IMG/VR virus record: IMGVR_UViG_3300025379_000058
Coordinates: 1-27,486 of that record
Source of the DNA: a virus
Reading direction: 5' to 3' (one strand)
Length of the DNA: 27,486 nt
Positions within the stretch are counted from its first letter, which is position 1; each line of letters opens with the position of its first letter. The notes under the pieces were generated by a model. The model searched no databases. It was not told where the DNA came from and saw only the letters and a list, made by a program, of their open reading frames with translations. The translations under genes were made by a program, and so were the position numbers. Shown here piece after piece: positions 1-9,033 of this stretch.

Positions 1-131
1 GTCCTTGCCAACCTCTCCTCTAGAGATAATTGAGCGGTATCTTCTGGCGCATCGGAAGTACCAGGTATTTCCTGACCGATACTCTGCAACCAATTAGGAT
101 CCTGTAGTAAAGAATTTGTATCGTCTGACAT
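1..131 (-). CDS. Start of a gene running off the left edge
   Basis: An open frame begins with ATG at 131 and stays open to the window edge, giving the first 43 residues. It starts MSDDTNSLLQDPNWLQSIGQ and is acidic and polar, with no recognisable domain in this fragment. The preceding gene stops only five bases upstream (TAA at 139-137, then TAGTT, then ATG), so it is the next cistron of the same operon. No Shine-Dalgarno sequence is visible. By position, after two ejection-type proteins, it may encode another internal virion protein, but that is inference from order only. Confidence 0.6.
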   Translation of the reverse strand, partial: MSDDTNSLLQDPNWLQSIGQEIPGTSDAPEDTAQLSLEERLAR

Positions 132-136
132 AACTA

Positions 137-2374
137 TTATTTATTGGAAGCTAGGTAATCGGAGAGCTGTTTTTCCTGTGCTTTCAACGCTTCATAGTTA
201 TGAGCAAATGTATTTGAGAATATGCCAAAACCCGCGTCGCTACTCTTTGAGTAGTTTTGAATCTCTGCTAGTTTTTGCTGGGTTTGTGCTAGTTGAGCTT
301 TAGCGTTTGATATCGCCATTTGTTTGGCCTGCGATGTCTTAAAATCCATCTGTGCTTTTTGAGCACTAGCTTCTTGTTTTGCCGCCTCTACGTTTGCGTT
401 TTGAGTAGGTTGCTTCAGAGGATTATCGGGGGATAGGTCTTTGGTGTAATCCACCAAGAGTGGGTTTGCAGAATTCGCTGTTGTCGAAGAACTAGATTTT
501 TCGGATTCTTTTTTAGCTGGGGTTGAAGACACACCAAAATGGTCAGCCAATACCTGCTGGGCTGTGATTGAAGGATCTTTCCTAATCATTCCAGGTAGCC
601 CTGTAATGACGTAGTTCTTACCTGCCGGAGCTTGATTGTAATCCTGAATAAACCTCTGAACCTCTGGCGTATTCGTATCGAGCTTGAAGTGAGGAATATC
701 GTAAAGGGCGTTATTGTTCGCCGCCGCCTTCATAATTTCAGGCCGTATAATCGCTGACGCCTTGTTTGGGTCAGTAGCAATTCCTGTCAGCTTAGTCCCT
801 CCTCCTAAATCAAGATCCGTGGTTTTGACGCCTGAAGCGTTCAGCGCGGAGAGTTTTGTATTGATTCCGTTGAACTTGTCTAGCGGATCAACATACTGCG
901 AAGACTGCGCTGGCTGAACTCCAGTCAATTTGTTGATTTGGTCGGTCAACGCATTTTCTTGCGCCTGAAGTTTGACATAGTTGTCTCCGGTGACGTTACC
1001 TGAGTTTTTTACATCGGTGACGTTTTTAAGGTCTCCGAGCATTTTTGTAAGAAGAGCCTGCTGTGCCGCTGGGTCTACCTGTTTACTTGCGGCATTTCTT
1101 TCGGCGGTAAATAGCTGTGCGGCTGATGCGTAGTCAGGAGCTTTTCCGTTCTGAACATACGAGTGAATCGCATTGATCTTGTTGGGATCTTTTAACGTGC
1201 GAAGATATTCGATGTTTTGGGGGGCAAGTCCGGTTTCCTGCGTCATGTGCAATGCTAGGATTTGACCCGTATTTGCATACTTATCGGATTCCGCAGAGGC
1301 ATTGAATGCCTTTTGAAGTAGTGGTATGCGATTAGGATCCTTGGAGCTGGTAGCTCTGGCGAGTGCTCCGTACCTCAAACTATCCTGCTTTGCCATCGTG
1401 GCTCTTAGAGCCAGTTGATTCATAGCGGTGTCATACGCAGAAATCTTGTTGCCAATCGAACCATCGTTTTTTGGAGTAGTGCTTGCGTCGCTCTTCAATG
1501 CGTCAGCGATGTTTAGAACCCCTTTGCTTCCTGATAGAATTTGTTCGCCTCCAAGTCCTAGGGTTTTTGGAGTTTGATCAGTTCCGTGAGCAAAATCTGC
1601 CAAAGGGTTATTGGCCTGAAGCCTATCGGGTACTGCATTTGCGGCGGCAAGCTGTGCAGATTGAACAGGTGAAATCCCTACATCAGATGCGGCAGTAGGC
1701 ATATCCCCCGAAGAACTCGTGGTCTGATCTGCTAGTCTAGCCGGAGAATTTGCGCCTAGGTTCTCAGGAGTGATTGGAAGTCCTTGCGCGATAGTGGCAA
1801 GCGCATCTCCTGTAGAAGGTGCACCTGGAGCGGTTATGATTGCTCCTAGGGGAGTATTAGGGTCGATACCAAGATGGATCAAATCATCTGTAGTTAGAGA
1901 TCCGTAGCCTGATCCACTCGGAGGGGCTGGATTTTTGCTTTTATCCGCCGCTGAATCCATTTCTGAATCAGTTGGAGTTGTGCCGGGTGTTTTTGAATCA
2001 TTTGACGCAGTAGTTCCTGTGTCTCCGGCTCCCATATCATCAGCCGATTTGAAGTTCATTTGCTTCAAAAGATCAGGGGATATTTCGTCTATAGCATTGG
2101 ACGAACCTGCGGCTCCTTTTAGATCCAAGATTGGAGACTCGGTATTTATATCCTTCTCGTACTTATCTGCCCTCGCATCGTAATACTTTGCTCTGGCTTG
2201 CTCGTAGGCTAACTGGATCGGAAGAAGCTGGTACTGACGGGCGGCGGTTGCAGTTTTAGCCGCTTCGTCTTCTCCCTGCTGAATCGCATTCAGATACGCA
2301 GTGGACGGGTTCCAGTTCCAACCTGGAGTCTGAATGTCATTCGGTACTATTGGTGCAATATATCCTTCAGCCAT
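137..2374 (-). CDS. Large low-complexity structural protein, putative internal virion/ejection protein
   Basis: A 745-residue protein rich in Ala, Ser, Asn, Gln and Asp, with no transmembrane segment. Residues 1-75 contain charged, helix-forming sequence (TATAARQYQLLPIQLAYEQ). Residues ~95-310 are Ser/Thr/Pro/Gly-rich and probably disordered. The last ~70 residues (AQKAQMDFKTSQAKQMAISN and onward) look like a coiled coil. The start is well supported: GGAGG lies five bases before ATG 2374, inside the last codons of the upstream gene, whose stop is one base away. I do not recognise a named family. Length, composition and position at the end of the virion operon resemble podovirus internal (ejection) proteins; this is inferred from context. 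Confidence 0.6.
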   Translation of the reverse strand: MAEGYIAPIVPNDIQTPGWNWNPSTAYLNAIQQGEDEAAKTATAARQYQLLPIQLAYEQARAKYYDARADKYEKDINTESPILDLKGAAGSSNAIDEISPDLLKQMNFKSADDMGAGDTGTTASNDSKTPGTTPTDSEMDSAADKSKNPAPPSGSGYGSLTTDDLIHLGIDPNTPLGAIITAPGAPSTGDALATIAQGLPITPENLGANSPARLADQTTSSSGDMPTAASDVGISPVQSAQLAAANAVPDRLQANNPLADFAHGTDQTPKTLGLGGEQILSGSKGVLNIADALKSDASTTPKNDGSIGNKISAYDTAMNQLALRATMAKQDSLRYGALARATSSKDPNRIPLLQKAFNASAESDKYANTGQILALHMTQETGLAPQNIEYLRTLKDPNKINAIHSYVQNGKAPDYASAAQLFTAERNAASKQVDPAAQQALLTKMLGDLKNVTDVKNSGNVTGDNYVKLQAQENALTDQINKLTGVQPAQSSQYVDPLDKFNGINTKLSALNASGVKTTDLDLGGGTKLTGIATDPNKASAIIRPEIMKAAANNNALYDIPHFKLDTNTPEVQRFIQDYNQAPAGKNYVITGLPGMIRKDPSITAQQVLADHFGVSSTPAKKESEKSSSSTTANSANPLLVDYTKDLSPDNPLKQPTQNANVEAAKQEASAQKAQMDFKTSQAKQMAISNAKAQLAQTQQKLAEIQNYSKSSDAGFGIFSNTFAHNYEALKAQEKQLSDYLASNK

Positions 2375-2375
2375 A

Positions 2376-3701
2376 TTATCCTCCGATATACCACTGCCCT
2401 GTGCCGTATTGGCTTACGTTTCCTACTAGCCCATTGTCTCCTGTAGCCGCAGTTAGCGCGGCCTGTTGAGTGGGGTAGAATCCGCTGGACATAGGTTGTG
2501 GCCCTCCGTTGAAAGTGTTGGCGTATGGATTTCCTCCTCCTAGGTTGGAAAGGGCGTTGTTGAAGTTGTACGCCCCGATCCCGCTTCCTAGTGCCGAGGT
2601 CAAGCCGTTGACAAGCCCCTGTTGCATCTGCGTGTTATACGCAGAAAGTGCGTTGTTGGACTGGTACTGCATCAGGTTGCCGTTCATCTGGGTTCCGTAG
2701 TTTCCAGTGATTCCTTGAGCCTGTAGTGCCGCCGCCTGTGCCGCCGCCGCCGCTTCTGCGTTCATCACGCTTTGGTTTGCACCGACTCCGGTGTTGAAGA
2801 CGTTCCCATAGAGGTTCATCAAACCTCCGAAGTTTGTTCCTTGAGTAGAGAGACCTCCTTGAAGTCCGGTCTGTAGCCCAGTAGCGGCGATATTCGTCCC
2901 TAGGGCACCTGCGTTCATGGCCTGACCAGAATTTACGCCAGAGTTGTTGTAGATGGCATTTGGGTTGGTAAGCAGTCCCGCCACCTCCATTCCATACTGT
3001 TGCTGTCCTAGGGACTGGGCTTGCGCCGTTCCCTGCTGTTGCAGTTGCATCGAGGTCAGCCCCAGATCACGAGCGGTAAGGTTGCGACCCAATCCGCTCC
3101 CCCCACCTACACCTGACTGAAGAGCGTTGAATCCGGCGGTGCGACCCACGTTGCCCTGAACATCTGAGGCAATGAGACCCTGTTGCATCTGGCCTGCATT
3201 CTCCATTCCTTGTGAATACTGCTGTTGCCACGAGGGTAACGCATTATTTACCAGGCCAATCTGAGAGTTCTGGGCTTGGTTAGAGAGGTTATTGGCAATG
3301 CCCCCGTAGAGCCCTAGGTTGTTTACGTTAAAGCCCAACCCTGATTGCGCGGCGTTTAGCTCATTCTGTGGAGCCCCCATCGCAAGGTTCGAGATGTCGT
3401 TGCCGTAGTTGCTAAGGTAATTGCCTGTGTTGGTCAGGTAGTTCGTAGAAGCTCCTGCACCTTGAGTTCCGTATGTGTTAGCCAGTCCCTGTTCTGCGGT
3501 GAGGAAGTTCTGACCATACCCGGCAACCTGACCTTGATACTTAGCCGCAAGATCGGATAGTGCCTGTTGTTGTTGCTGTGCTAGGAAATTGTTTGCTCCT
3601 GGGTTGTATGCACTAGGTTTATTTGACTGTCCGATCAAATAGTTAGCCCCAGCCCCTAGGGCACCGACGGCAACCGAAGCTCCAATAGCGGCCATTGTCA
3701 T
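2376..3701 (-). CDS. Gly/Gln/Asn-rich protein with hydrophobic N-terminus, putative DNA-ejection protein
   Basis: A 441-residue protein. Residues 3-25 are a Gly/Ala hydrophobic stretch (AAIGASVAVGALGAGANYLI) of the kind seen at the N-terminus of podovirus ejection proteins that enter the host envelope. The rest is extremely rich in Gln, Asn, Gly and Ala, with repeated GLxxG and QQQ patterns, and almost lacks charged residues. The ATG at 3701 is supported by AAGGAG eight bases upstream. A second ATG lies two codons in. It overlaps the upstream cupin gene by four bases (ATGA). The role in genome delivery is inferred from N-terminal character, composition and operon position, not from a specific homologue. 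Confidence 0.6.
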   Translation of the reverse strand: MTMAAIGASVAVGALGAGANYLIGQSNKPSAYNPGANNFLAQQQQQALSDLAAKYQGQVAGYGQNFLTAEQGLANTYGTQGAGASTNYLTNTGNYLSNYGNDISNLAMGAPQNELNAAQSGLGFNVNNLGLYGGIANNLSNQAQNSQIGLVNNALPSWQQQYSQGMENAGQMQQGLIASDVQGNVGRTAGFNALQSGVGGGSGLGRNLTARDLGLTSMQLQQQGTAQAQSLGQQQYGMEVAGLLTNPNAIYNNSGVNSGQAMNAGALGTNIAATGLQTGLQGGLSTQGTNFGGLMNLYGNVFNTGVGANQSVMNAEAAAAAQAAALQAQGITGNYGTQMNGNLMQYQSNNALSAYNTQMQQGLVNGLTSALGSGIGAYNFNNALSNLGGGNPYANTFNGGPQPMSSGFYPTQQAALTAATGDNGLVGNVSQYGTGQWYIGG

Positions 3702-4168
3702 AGCGGCAACTCCTTTGTGTTCTCGAAAGCCTGATCCACGAACCCTTCAGGCATGAGCTTGTTGTTGTGCTCCGTAATGGTCGCAACGATCTCATTAGGA
3801 TCCGTGAGGTCTGTAACGTGAGCCGTGAGCCATACAGAGTCCTTGATGATGTTGAGAACCCTGCGGGTACCTGGCTTTGTAACTCCGACAAAAGGAGCTT
3901 CTAGGGTCTGGATAAACTCACCTTTTTCGTCAAAGACTTCCGCTACCCCTTCTAAGACAATGAAGGGATGTTCGGTAAGGTGGCGTCGTGAAACCACAAC
4001 GGAACCGGCTGGCATGAAGATTTGACGCAGGTAAAGCCCCGGCGTAAAGAGATGCTTCAGAGGAAGATCGACAAGATTTTCCTGATTAGAAGCCAAGCCT
4101 GCCTCCAACTGGTCAATCAGGTACTCTGACTCTAGGGCGGGTTCTGGTGTAGGTACAGGGGCTTCCAT
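3698..4168 (-). CDS. Small cupin-fold protein
   Basis: A 156-residue protein starting MEAPVPTPEPALESEYLIDQ. Residues ~45-118 read as one cupin beta barrel: IFMPAGSVVVSRRHLTEHPF supplies His63, Glu66 and His67 as possible metal ligands, then a VLEGVAEVF strand, then VTKPGTRR and VWLTAHVTDLTDP. Similar small cupins occur in many environmental phages near tail genes; their role is unknown to me. The frame extends to a TTG at 4213, but ATG 4168 is preferred because it follows the intergenic GTGTAATAACC motif and avoids overlap with the upstream gene. The end overlaps the ejection-protein gene by four bases. It could be a virion accessory protein or a small-molecule binding protein. Confidence 0.7.
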   Translation of the reverse strand: MEAPVPTPEPALESEYLIDQLEAGLASNQENLVDLPLKHLFTPGLYLRQIFMPAGSVVVSRRHLTEHPFIVLEGVAEVFDEKGEFIQTLEAPFVGVTKPGTRRVLNIIKDSVWLTAHVTDLTDPNEIVATITEHNNKLMPEGFVDQAFENTKELPL

Positions 4169-4182
4169 GAAAAAGGTTGCAA

Positions 4183-4193
4183 GGTTATTACAC
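4183..4193 (-). promoter_or_regulatory. GTGTAATAACC motif before the cupin gene
   Basis: A full copy on the minus strand followed by TTGCAACCT, 14 bases before ATG 4168. Its location supports the choice of ATG 4168 over the upstream TTG. Confidence 0.5.
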
Positions 4194-4196
4194 CAG

Positions 4197-4667
4197 TTAT
4201 CGGAAACTGACAACTCGTTTGTTATGAGGTGAGTTCATGTTCTGCTTAAAGTAGTTTTGGCTAACTTGAGCCGCCAAAAGTTGCTTAGGACTGTCGAGCG
4301 TTCCGGCTTTTCCATCAGAGAGAATATACTGAACTGTCTCAAGGATCGCCCGATAGTGTCTAAGAATCATGGTTTCCGAATCAGCTACATGGGCTATGGG
4401 TCGCTTTTTAGCTAAAATGGTAACAATGCTAATTGTCATTATAGCGGTTGCGGCAGATCCCGTGTACCCAGATTGAGTCGGAGTAACCGTAACAGTGTAG
4501 TTACCTATGGCAGAAGGAGCTGATGTCGTTACGTTCCCTAGGGCATCAGTGTAGGTTACCGAGCAAGTTACATTTGCCGGTGTTGTAGAGTAGACAGCGG
4601 AAAATGCCGTGTTTGGCATATACGCATATACTTGATTAGAGATGTTAACAGTTACAGGAGTGCTCAT
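4197..4667 (-). CDS. Ig-like domain protein with helical C-terminus
   Basis: A 156-residue protein. Residues 1-80 are beta-rich and resemble a bacterial Ig-like (MBG/Big type) domain: TYTDALGNVTTSAPSAIGNY then TVTVTPTQSGYTGSA. Residues ~88-156 change character to charged helices (ILRHYRAILETVQYILSDGK, then SQNYFKQNMN) with a basic tail. No known family fits the whole chain. It starts three bases after the stop of the connector-like gene and has no Shine-Dalgarno sequence. The Ig part suggests surface or glycan contact on the virion, while the helical part may anchor it; both are inferences. It resembles a small head or tail decoration protein but is not assigned. Confidence 0.6.
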   Translation of the reverse strand: MSTPVTVNISNQVYAYMPNTAFSAVYSTTPANVTCSVTYTDALGNVTTSAPSAIGNYTVTVTPTQSGYTGSAATAIMTISIVTILAKKRPIAHVADSETMILRHYRAILETVQYILSDGKAGTLDSPKQLLAAQVSQNYFKQNMNSPHNKRVVSFR

Positions 4668-4670
4668 GGT

Positions 4671-5918
4671 TTAATAAGGTGCAAAGGCTTCTCCCCCGTA
4701 TCGGTCAGCCATGCTGGCTCCGGCATCGTCTGGATAACTCACAAAGTATTTTCGCTTCAAATGCCCATCTATAGGATCGATACCCTCGCCGCGATCGATA
4801 AACGAATACCGCCAAGGTTGGTCGTCGGTTCTCAATCCGCTTCCTTCCATCATCCATTCGTTGAATCGATCGTAGACAGGTTGGGGATTGCTTCCAAATT
4901 GTGCGAACAAAACAGTCTCAACCTCCCTAGGGAGGAAAACCTCACCGCTCGTAACAACCGGAAGAACGTATGTATCAATGGTGCCAACCCACTTGCCGGC
5001 GTTCATCAGAAGTTCTTCGGCGGTATTTACAGCACGTTTTATTTGATCATCGGAGTATTGGAGCCCGTTCGCTAGATCCAATCCGATGCGACCCCAGTGA
5101 TATCCGAAGGTAGATGGATCCAAGGTCTCAAAGTTGTTCTTACGATTTTCATACCTTTGGCGTTGGATTGCGGCTTGTACGTTACGCTCGATGAGCTGTT
5201 GTGCCTCCGCCTTGAAGTTTTGAAGTTCTTTTCCACTGGTGTATTGGACTTCGCTGTCAGCATTCTGCGACAGCATGGAAAGTACAAACCCACGAATAAC
5301 CTCCGCCGGAAGAATCTGGGGAAATGCGTCGGTATCGTTAACCAGTGGGCTGTAGCTCATTACAGCAAGCTCTGCCTGCTCGTTACGAACGATGAAATTG
5401 TAGTGGTCGATAGCCTGCTGGTATCCCTGATTAACAAAACTCTGAAGACGGGCTTTAGGTGCTTTGTAACTTTCAAAGGTTTCCAATCCGATACGCCCCA
5501 CCAAACCACCGAAAGTGTTTTGATCAGACAAAGCCAAAGAAGAAAAAAGGGCGTATCTAGCCCTACTTACGTTATCAACAATGTCACGCTCGACGTAACC
5601 AAAAGCTTTTTTCTCAAGCCCTTCAGCCATATCGATCTGGTTGTTTTCTTCTCGAAAAGCACAAAGAACCATCAACTTTGTTGAATCGATGTCATCAAGA
5701 ATCAACGTGGAGTCCGCAAATCCTGGGTTAGTTCCACCGGCTTGCCACACTAGGGCGGTTTCTAGTGATTCTTCCCTGGCAGAAACAAAGTTATACTGAT
5801 TGATCAGCCTCCGCTGGGCTTCATCCAGGCGAGCGGCCACCCTAGGGTCACCTGGCAACACGCCGTTGTCCACGACGGGTGCAAGAATCTGAAGAGCAGT
5901 TGTGTACAGGGTTGCCAT
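4671..5918 (-). CDS. Connector/tail protein with a three-fold internal repeat
   Basis: A 415-residue, mostly helical protein. It carries three related segments about 130 residues apart: residues 22-50 (ARLDEAQRRLINQYNF), 141-180 (GRIGL, then GYQQAIDHYNFIVRNE) and 276-310 (GRIGL, then AEELLMNAG). Each repeat is followed by beta-type sequence. The third contains FLPREVETVLFAQFG (328-342), a pattern I associate with uncharacterised structural proteins of short-tailed phages. Position between fibres and ejection proteins suits a tail or head-completion role such as a gatekeeper; this is inference. A variant of the intergenic motif lies just before ATG 5918, and no Shine-Dalgarno sequence is seen. 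Confidence 0.6.
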   Translation of the reverse strand: MATLYTTALQILAPVVDNGVLPGDPRVAARLDEAQRRLINQYNFVSAREESLETALVWQAGGTNPGFADSTLILDDIDSTKLMVLCAFREENNQIDMAEGLEKKAFGYVERDIVDNVSRARYALFSSLALSDQNTFGGLVGRIGLETFESYKAPKARLQSFVNQGYQQAIDHYNFIVRNEQAELAVMSYSPLVNDTDAFPQILPAEVIRGFVLSMLSQNADSEVQYTSGKELQNFKAEAQQLIERNVQAAIQRQRYENRKNNFETLDPSTFGYHWGRIGLDLANGLQYSDDQIKRAVNTAEELLMNAGKWVGTIDTYVLPVVTSGEVFLPREVETVLFAQFGSNPQPVYDRFNEWMMEGSGLRTDDQPWRYSFIDRGEGIDPIDGHLKRKYFVSYPDDAGASMADRYGGEAFAPY

Positions 5919-5927
5919 AGGTTATGC

Positions 5928-5938
5928 GGATATTACTC
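5928..5938 (-). promoter_or_regulatory. Variant GAGTAATATCC motif before the three-repeat connector gene
   Basis: A degenerate copy with two changes, followed by GCATAACCT and ATG 5918. The layout is the same as at 11179-11189. Confidence 0.4.
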
Positions 5939-5950
5939 TGGTATCATTTA

Positions 5951-6886
5951 TCATACAAGAGCGGTTAGAAGAGTCTTTACGCAGGTATCGATGATCGGGA
6001 TAGATGCGGAAGCCCCCAAGGAATAAAAAGCAATCCTTGCATCACTCGCACCTGCCGTATTTCCGCAGAAAACTCCATAGTTTGCGGTGGTTTGGGTGGG
6101 AGCAGTTCCGGTGATTGTGGTGAGGTTACCGTTAATGTACGGAATCGTCGTAGTAGAACTGTTGTGGTTCATTCCAAAACCATTGGTAGCCGAGAGGGTA
6201 TTTGTATAGTTCGTAGTGGTACAGCTAAGACCCATTGAGATTCCGCTACCCACGCCAGTCGGCATCTCTATCCTACCGTCTCCCGAAGTGTTTCCAGACC
6301 CCATAAAGAACATGGCCGTTGTTTTTGTGGGCATGGACGTAGCACAGACGTACATATGCTTGCTTGCGTTTGAGTTGTTAGCGTATCCGGTAATCAAATA
6401 CTTGTTTCCTGCATTGCCCATAAGCCCCGTCAGGTAATTGTAGTCTGCCGCAACAAAGTTATTGTTGGTTACAGTACCCGCCAATGGAACTAGCGCACCC
6501 GCAATAGACGTTGGCCCGACAAGCAGGTTTGCCTGTTGGATTGAACTCCATACTCCTGCGTTATTCAGCGATACCAAGAACGTGTTAATCGATATCTGGT
6601 TTTGGGCAGAAATAGAAGATCCTGCGGCGGAAACTGCGTTAAACCAAGTAGTCGAGATAGAATCAAAGATTACTGAACCGCTACCAATGATCAGCCAGTT
6701 TGAAGGGTTGGTAGGAACAACCGAAGAAGTTGCCAAAGAACATTGGTAGATGTTGCCGGAATACCAAACATACTGCCCTGCGGTATAACTCCCGTAAGGT
6801 GTCCAAGTGGGGGCTGATGTGACTGGCGAAGTGTAAATCCCGCCAATCGATGCCCCTAGGGCTAGTTTAAGGCTTAGGGAGGGCAT
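5951..6886 (-). CDS. Tail fibre/receptor-binding protein, carbohydrate-binding-like plus LamG-like jelly roll
   Basis: A 311-residue protein. Residues ~27-68 (WTPYGSYTAGQYVWYSGNIY then PSNW) match the pattern of a small chitin/cellulose-binding domain (CBM5/12-like), with Trp/Tyr spacing intact. Residues ~80-311 form a lectin-type jelly roll shared with the fibre gene at 26207-27061. Matching segments are NNFVAADYNYLTGLMGNAGN versus HGFVSSDFNPLRGLLGDGSK, and IAFYSLGASASIP near the end versus IFYYSMGTSMGGS. This domain is common in phage fibres and is expected to bind host glycans. It is coupled to the upstream fibre gene by a TAATG junction at 6886. Confidence 0.7.
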   Translation of the reverse strand: MPSLSLKLALGASIGGIYTSPVTSAPTWTPYGSYTAGQYVWYSGNIYQCSLATSSVVPTNPSNWLIIGSGSVIFDSISTTWFNAVSAAGSSISAQNQISINTFLVSLNNAGVWSSIQQANLLVGPTSIAGALVPLAGTVTNNNFVAADYNYLTGLMGNAGNKYLITGYANNSNASKHMYVCATSMPTKTTAMFFMGSGNTSGDGRIEMPTGVGSGISMGLSCTTTNYTNTLSATNGFGMNHNSSTTTIPYINGNLTTITGTAPTQTTANYGVFCGNTAGASDARIAFYSLGASASIPIIDTCVKTLLTALV

Positions 6887-9033
6887 TAAGCGTTGTACGC
6901 AATAATCGTTCCGCTGGTAAGAGCAATAGAGGTAATGTTACCGAAGAAAGTAGTTCCAGCCGGTATCGTTACACCCGTCATAGTTGAACCAGTACGAGTT
7001 GAATCCGTTAGAGTTGCAAATATGGTGTTGGTAAGCACTTGGACTGCATAGAAGTTGCCCGTAGCAGATCCAGTTCCTGTGAGAAATGCACTACCGGAGG
7101 CGGCGGCGTTATGGTCTTTTACGAGTAACCTTCCGGCAGAGTCTCCCTGTAATGGTACCGCTTGACCACTTGTGGCAGTTGGAGCAGTGCTATTATACAC
7201 TGACATAGTAATCTCGTTTTGTAGTCCTGTCGCGGCAATGGGTGCCGTTTGCCCCGAACGAGCCCTGTCGTATGTTGTTCCATTAAACAGCATCGGAACT
7301 TCAGCAGGAAGACCTGTCGCAGATTGTGCATCTCCAATGACTTCACGAGCACGATCCATTGAAGACCCGTTCCACAGCCCAGGTGACTCTAGGACGATAT
7401 TCTGAGAAGAAACTCCATCTTGAGTTGCGGAACGCTCGATGTAGTAAAGGTTTGTAACCGGATCAAAAATTGCCTCTTCCTCAATTCCGATTCCGTGCGG
7501 CAAAAAGCCTGAAATTCCGGGGCCATTTGCACTATAGATGTCCCAAGAAGCGGTGGTCTGACCTGCATTTACTACCGCAGACTGCAACGGAACCGTGGCA
7601 CTTGACCCTGGAACCCATGTGCTAGAAGAAAACACAGTCTCAGCGGTTGCGCCGCCGGTAAGCCTAATAGCATGACCCGCAGGAATTGTCTGAGCGGCAG
7701 ATGCCGAAGAGAAAACAAGACTGGTATTTCCAGCTACACTAGCGGTTATTGGTGCACTTGCGTATCCTTTACCGACCATAGATTGACCTTGGAAAAGTCG
7801 TTTTCCAGAAGGTATTCCTGTTGCTAGTACAGGGCCACCACTGGCATCCTCGTAAACAACGGCACAGGCGGCACCTTGACCCGTGGCTCCAGTAAGCTCG
7901 CCGGAGAAAGAACGCTCCATCTCCAGACCGCCAACTCCGTTATTCAACGATGCGTTCCAGAAAAACATTACTCCAGCCGGAACCCCAGCAGTTGTAGACC
8001 CATCAGTTAGGGTAGCATCTTTGGCTTGATTGTAGGAGTAAGTCGATACGGTGACATTAGCGGCATGGTTATTGTAGAAAATACCGTTAACTGAATTAGT
8101 TACGGTATTTACTGAGTTAACATAAACATACTCTTGGTTTGTGTTTCCGCCATCGACCAAAAGGATAGACCCAGGTTGAATAGTTCCGGTTGCTCCTCGG
8201 AAGGTAAAAGACAAAGCCGCCAAAGTCACGTTCTGTGGGAGATTGTTTCCATTGATTGCTCCGCTGGTGACTGTCGTAGACATTAAGGCGGAGGCAAGCT
8301 GTTGAGACCCAGTAGCCACGCCTCTAGAAGGGATATTATCAAATCCGGTACTCCGCTGACGATCGATTGTGCCAGCAGGGTTAAGAACTTGAGCAACTCC
8401 CCCCGTCAAGATACCATAACCCGTCCCAGTAGTGGTGTTATCTTGGTTATGAAAAGCAGAAACGGTTACCTTATTGGAGGTGTTGACTCCATCTGATATC
8501 TGACTGACAAGAGTGCTTGTCAGTTGTTTGTAAATTGAAGATAGCCACCCTAGTACACCCGACCCTGACCCTAGGTTTTGCCCTGTGATTGCAGATCCAG
8601 AGTTTGTATTTCCCGCAATCGTATTGAGATAGTTGATTTCAGTAGCCTGATTTGTTGCGGTAGCGGCACCTGTAGGGAGAGGCAAACTACTTGCGGTTAC
8701 CGGAATAGCAGTAGCATCGCTGGAACTAACCAAAGAAACATTCTGGGTTGCAGGAAAAGTTACATTGGCGGTTACCGTTGTCGGGGCATTCGTGGTCTTT
8801 ACTCCATCATCATAAGCGATATAAAGTCCGTCATTCGATCCCGGAGCAGTAGCCAACGTGATTACCGAATTTGTTCCTTGGACGTAACTTGTGGCGGCGG
8901 GGCCGGCCACTGAATAAAGCACTGTTCCGGTACTTACATCCGATATCAAAGTAACCTGAGACAAAGGTACATTAACACCTGTAAGAGTTACTTGGTTTCC
9001 AGATACGGAATATGAGGTTGCGATTTGTTTCAT
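6886..9033 (-). CDS. Large tail fibre protein
   Basis: A 715-residue beta-rich protein. The N-terminal domain (residues 1-75, SYSVSGNQVTLTGVNVPLSQ, with YIAYDD near its end) matches a beta-sandwich widespread in phage fibres. Next come the fibre-type motif TFPATQNVSLVSSSDATAIP and a SLPLPTGAATATNQATEINY linker, also common in phage fibres, and then ~550 residues of Gly/Ser/Thr/Ala-rich beta sequence. There is no enzymatic motif that I can see. ATG 9033 overlaps the upstream small gene by four bases (ATGA), and its stop overlaps the next fibre gene (TAATG). It probably forms a trimeric fibre or appendage; the receptor is unknown. Confidence 0.7.
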   Translation of the reverse strand: MKQIATSYSVSGNQVTLTGVNVPLSQVTLISDVSTGTVLYSVAGPAATSYVQGTNSVITLATAPGSNDGLYIAYDDGVKTTNAPTTVTANVTFPATQNVSLVSSSDATAIPVTASSLPLPTGAATATNQATEINYLNTIAGNTNSGSAITGQNLGSGSGVLGWLSSIYKQLTSTLVSQISDGVNTSNKVTVSAFHNQDNTTTGTGYGILTGGVAQVLNPAGTIDRQRSTGFDNIPSRGVATGSQQLASALMSTTVTSGAINGNNLPQNVTLAALSFTFRGATGTIQPGSILLVDGGNTNQEYVYVNSVNTVTNSVNGIFYNNHAANVTVSTYSYNQAKDATLTDGSTTAGVPAGVMFFWNASLNNGVGGLEMERSFSGELTGATGQGAACAVVYEDASGGPVLATGIPSGKRLFQGQSMVGKGYASAPITASVAGNTSLVFSSASAAQTIPAGHAIRLTGGATAETVFSSSTWVPGSSATVPLQSAVVNAGQTTASWDIYSANGPGISGFLPHGIGIEEEAIFDPVTNLYYIERSATQDGVSSQNIVLESPGLWNGSSMDRAREVIGDAQSATGLPAEVPMLFNGTTYDRARSGQTAPIAATGLQNEITMSVYNSTAPTATSGQAVPLQGDSAGRLLVKDHNAAASGSAFLTGTGSATGNFYAVQVLTNTIFATLTDSTRTGSTMTGVTIPAGTTFFGNITSIALTSGTIIAYNA

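Noticed and set aside
4169-4213. TTG start extending the cupin gene by 15 residues
   Set aside because: It would overlap the upstream gene and run through the GTGTAATAACC motif; ATG 4168 is better placed.
5097-5684. 195-residue open frame on the plus strand
   Set aside because: It lies wholly inside the minus-strand connector gene, has no start context or recognisable domain, and no plus-strand transcription unit is seen anywhere.
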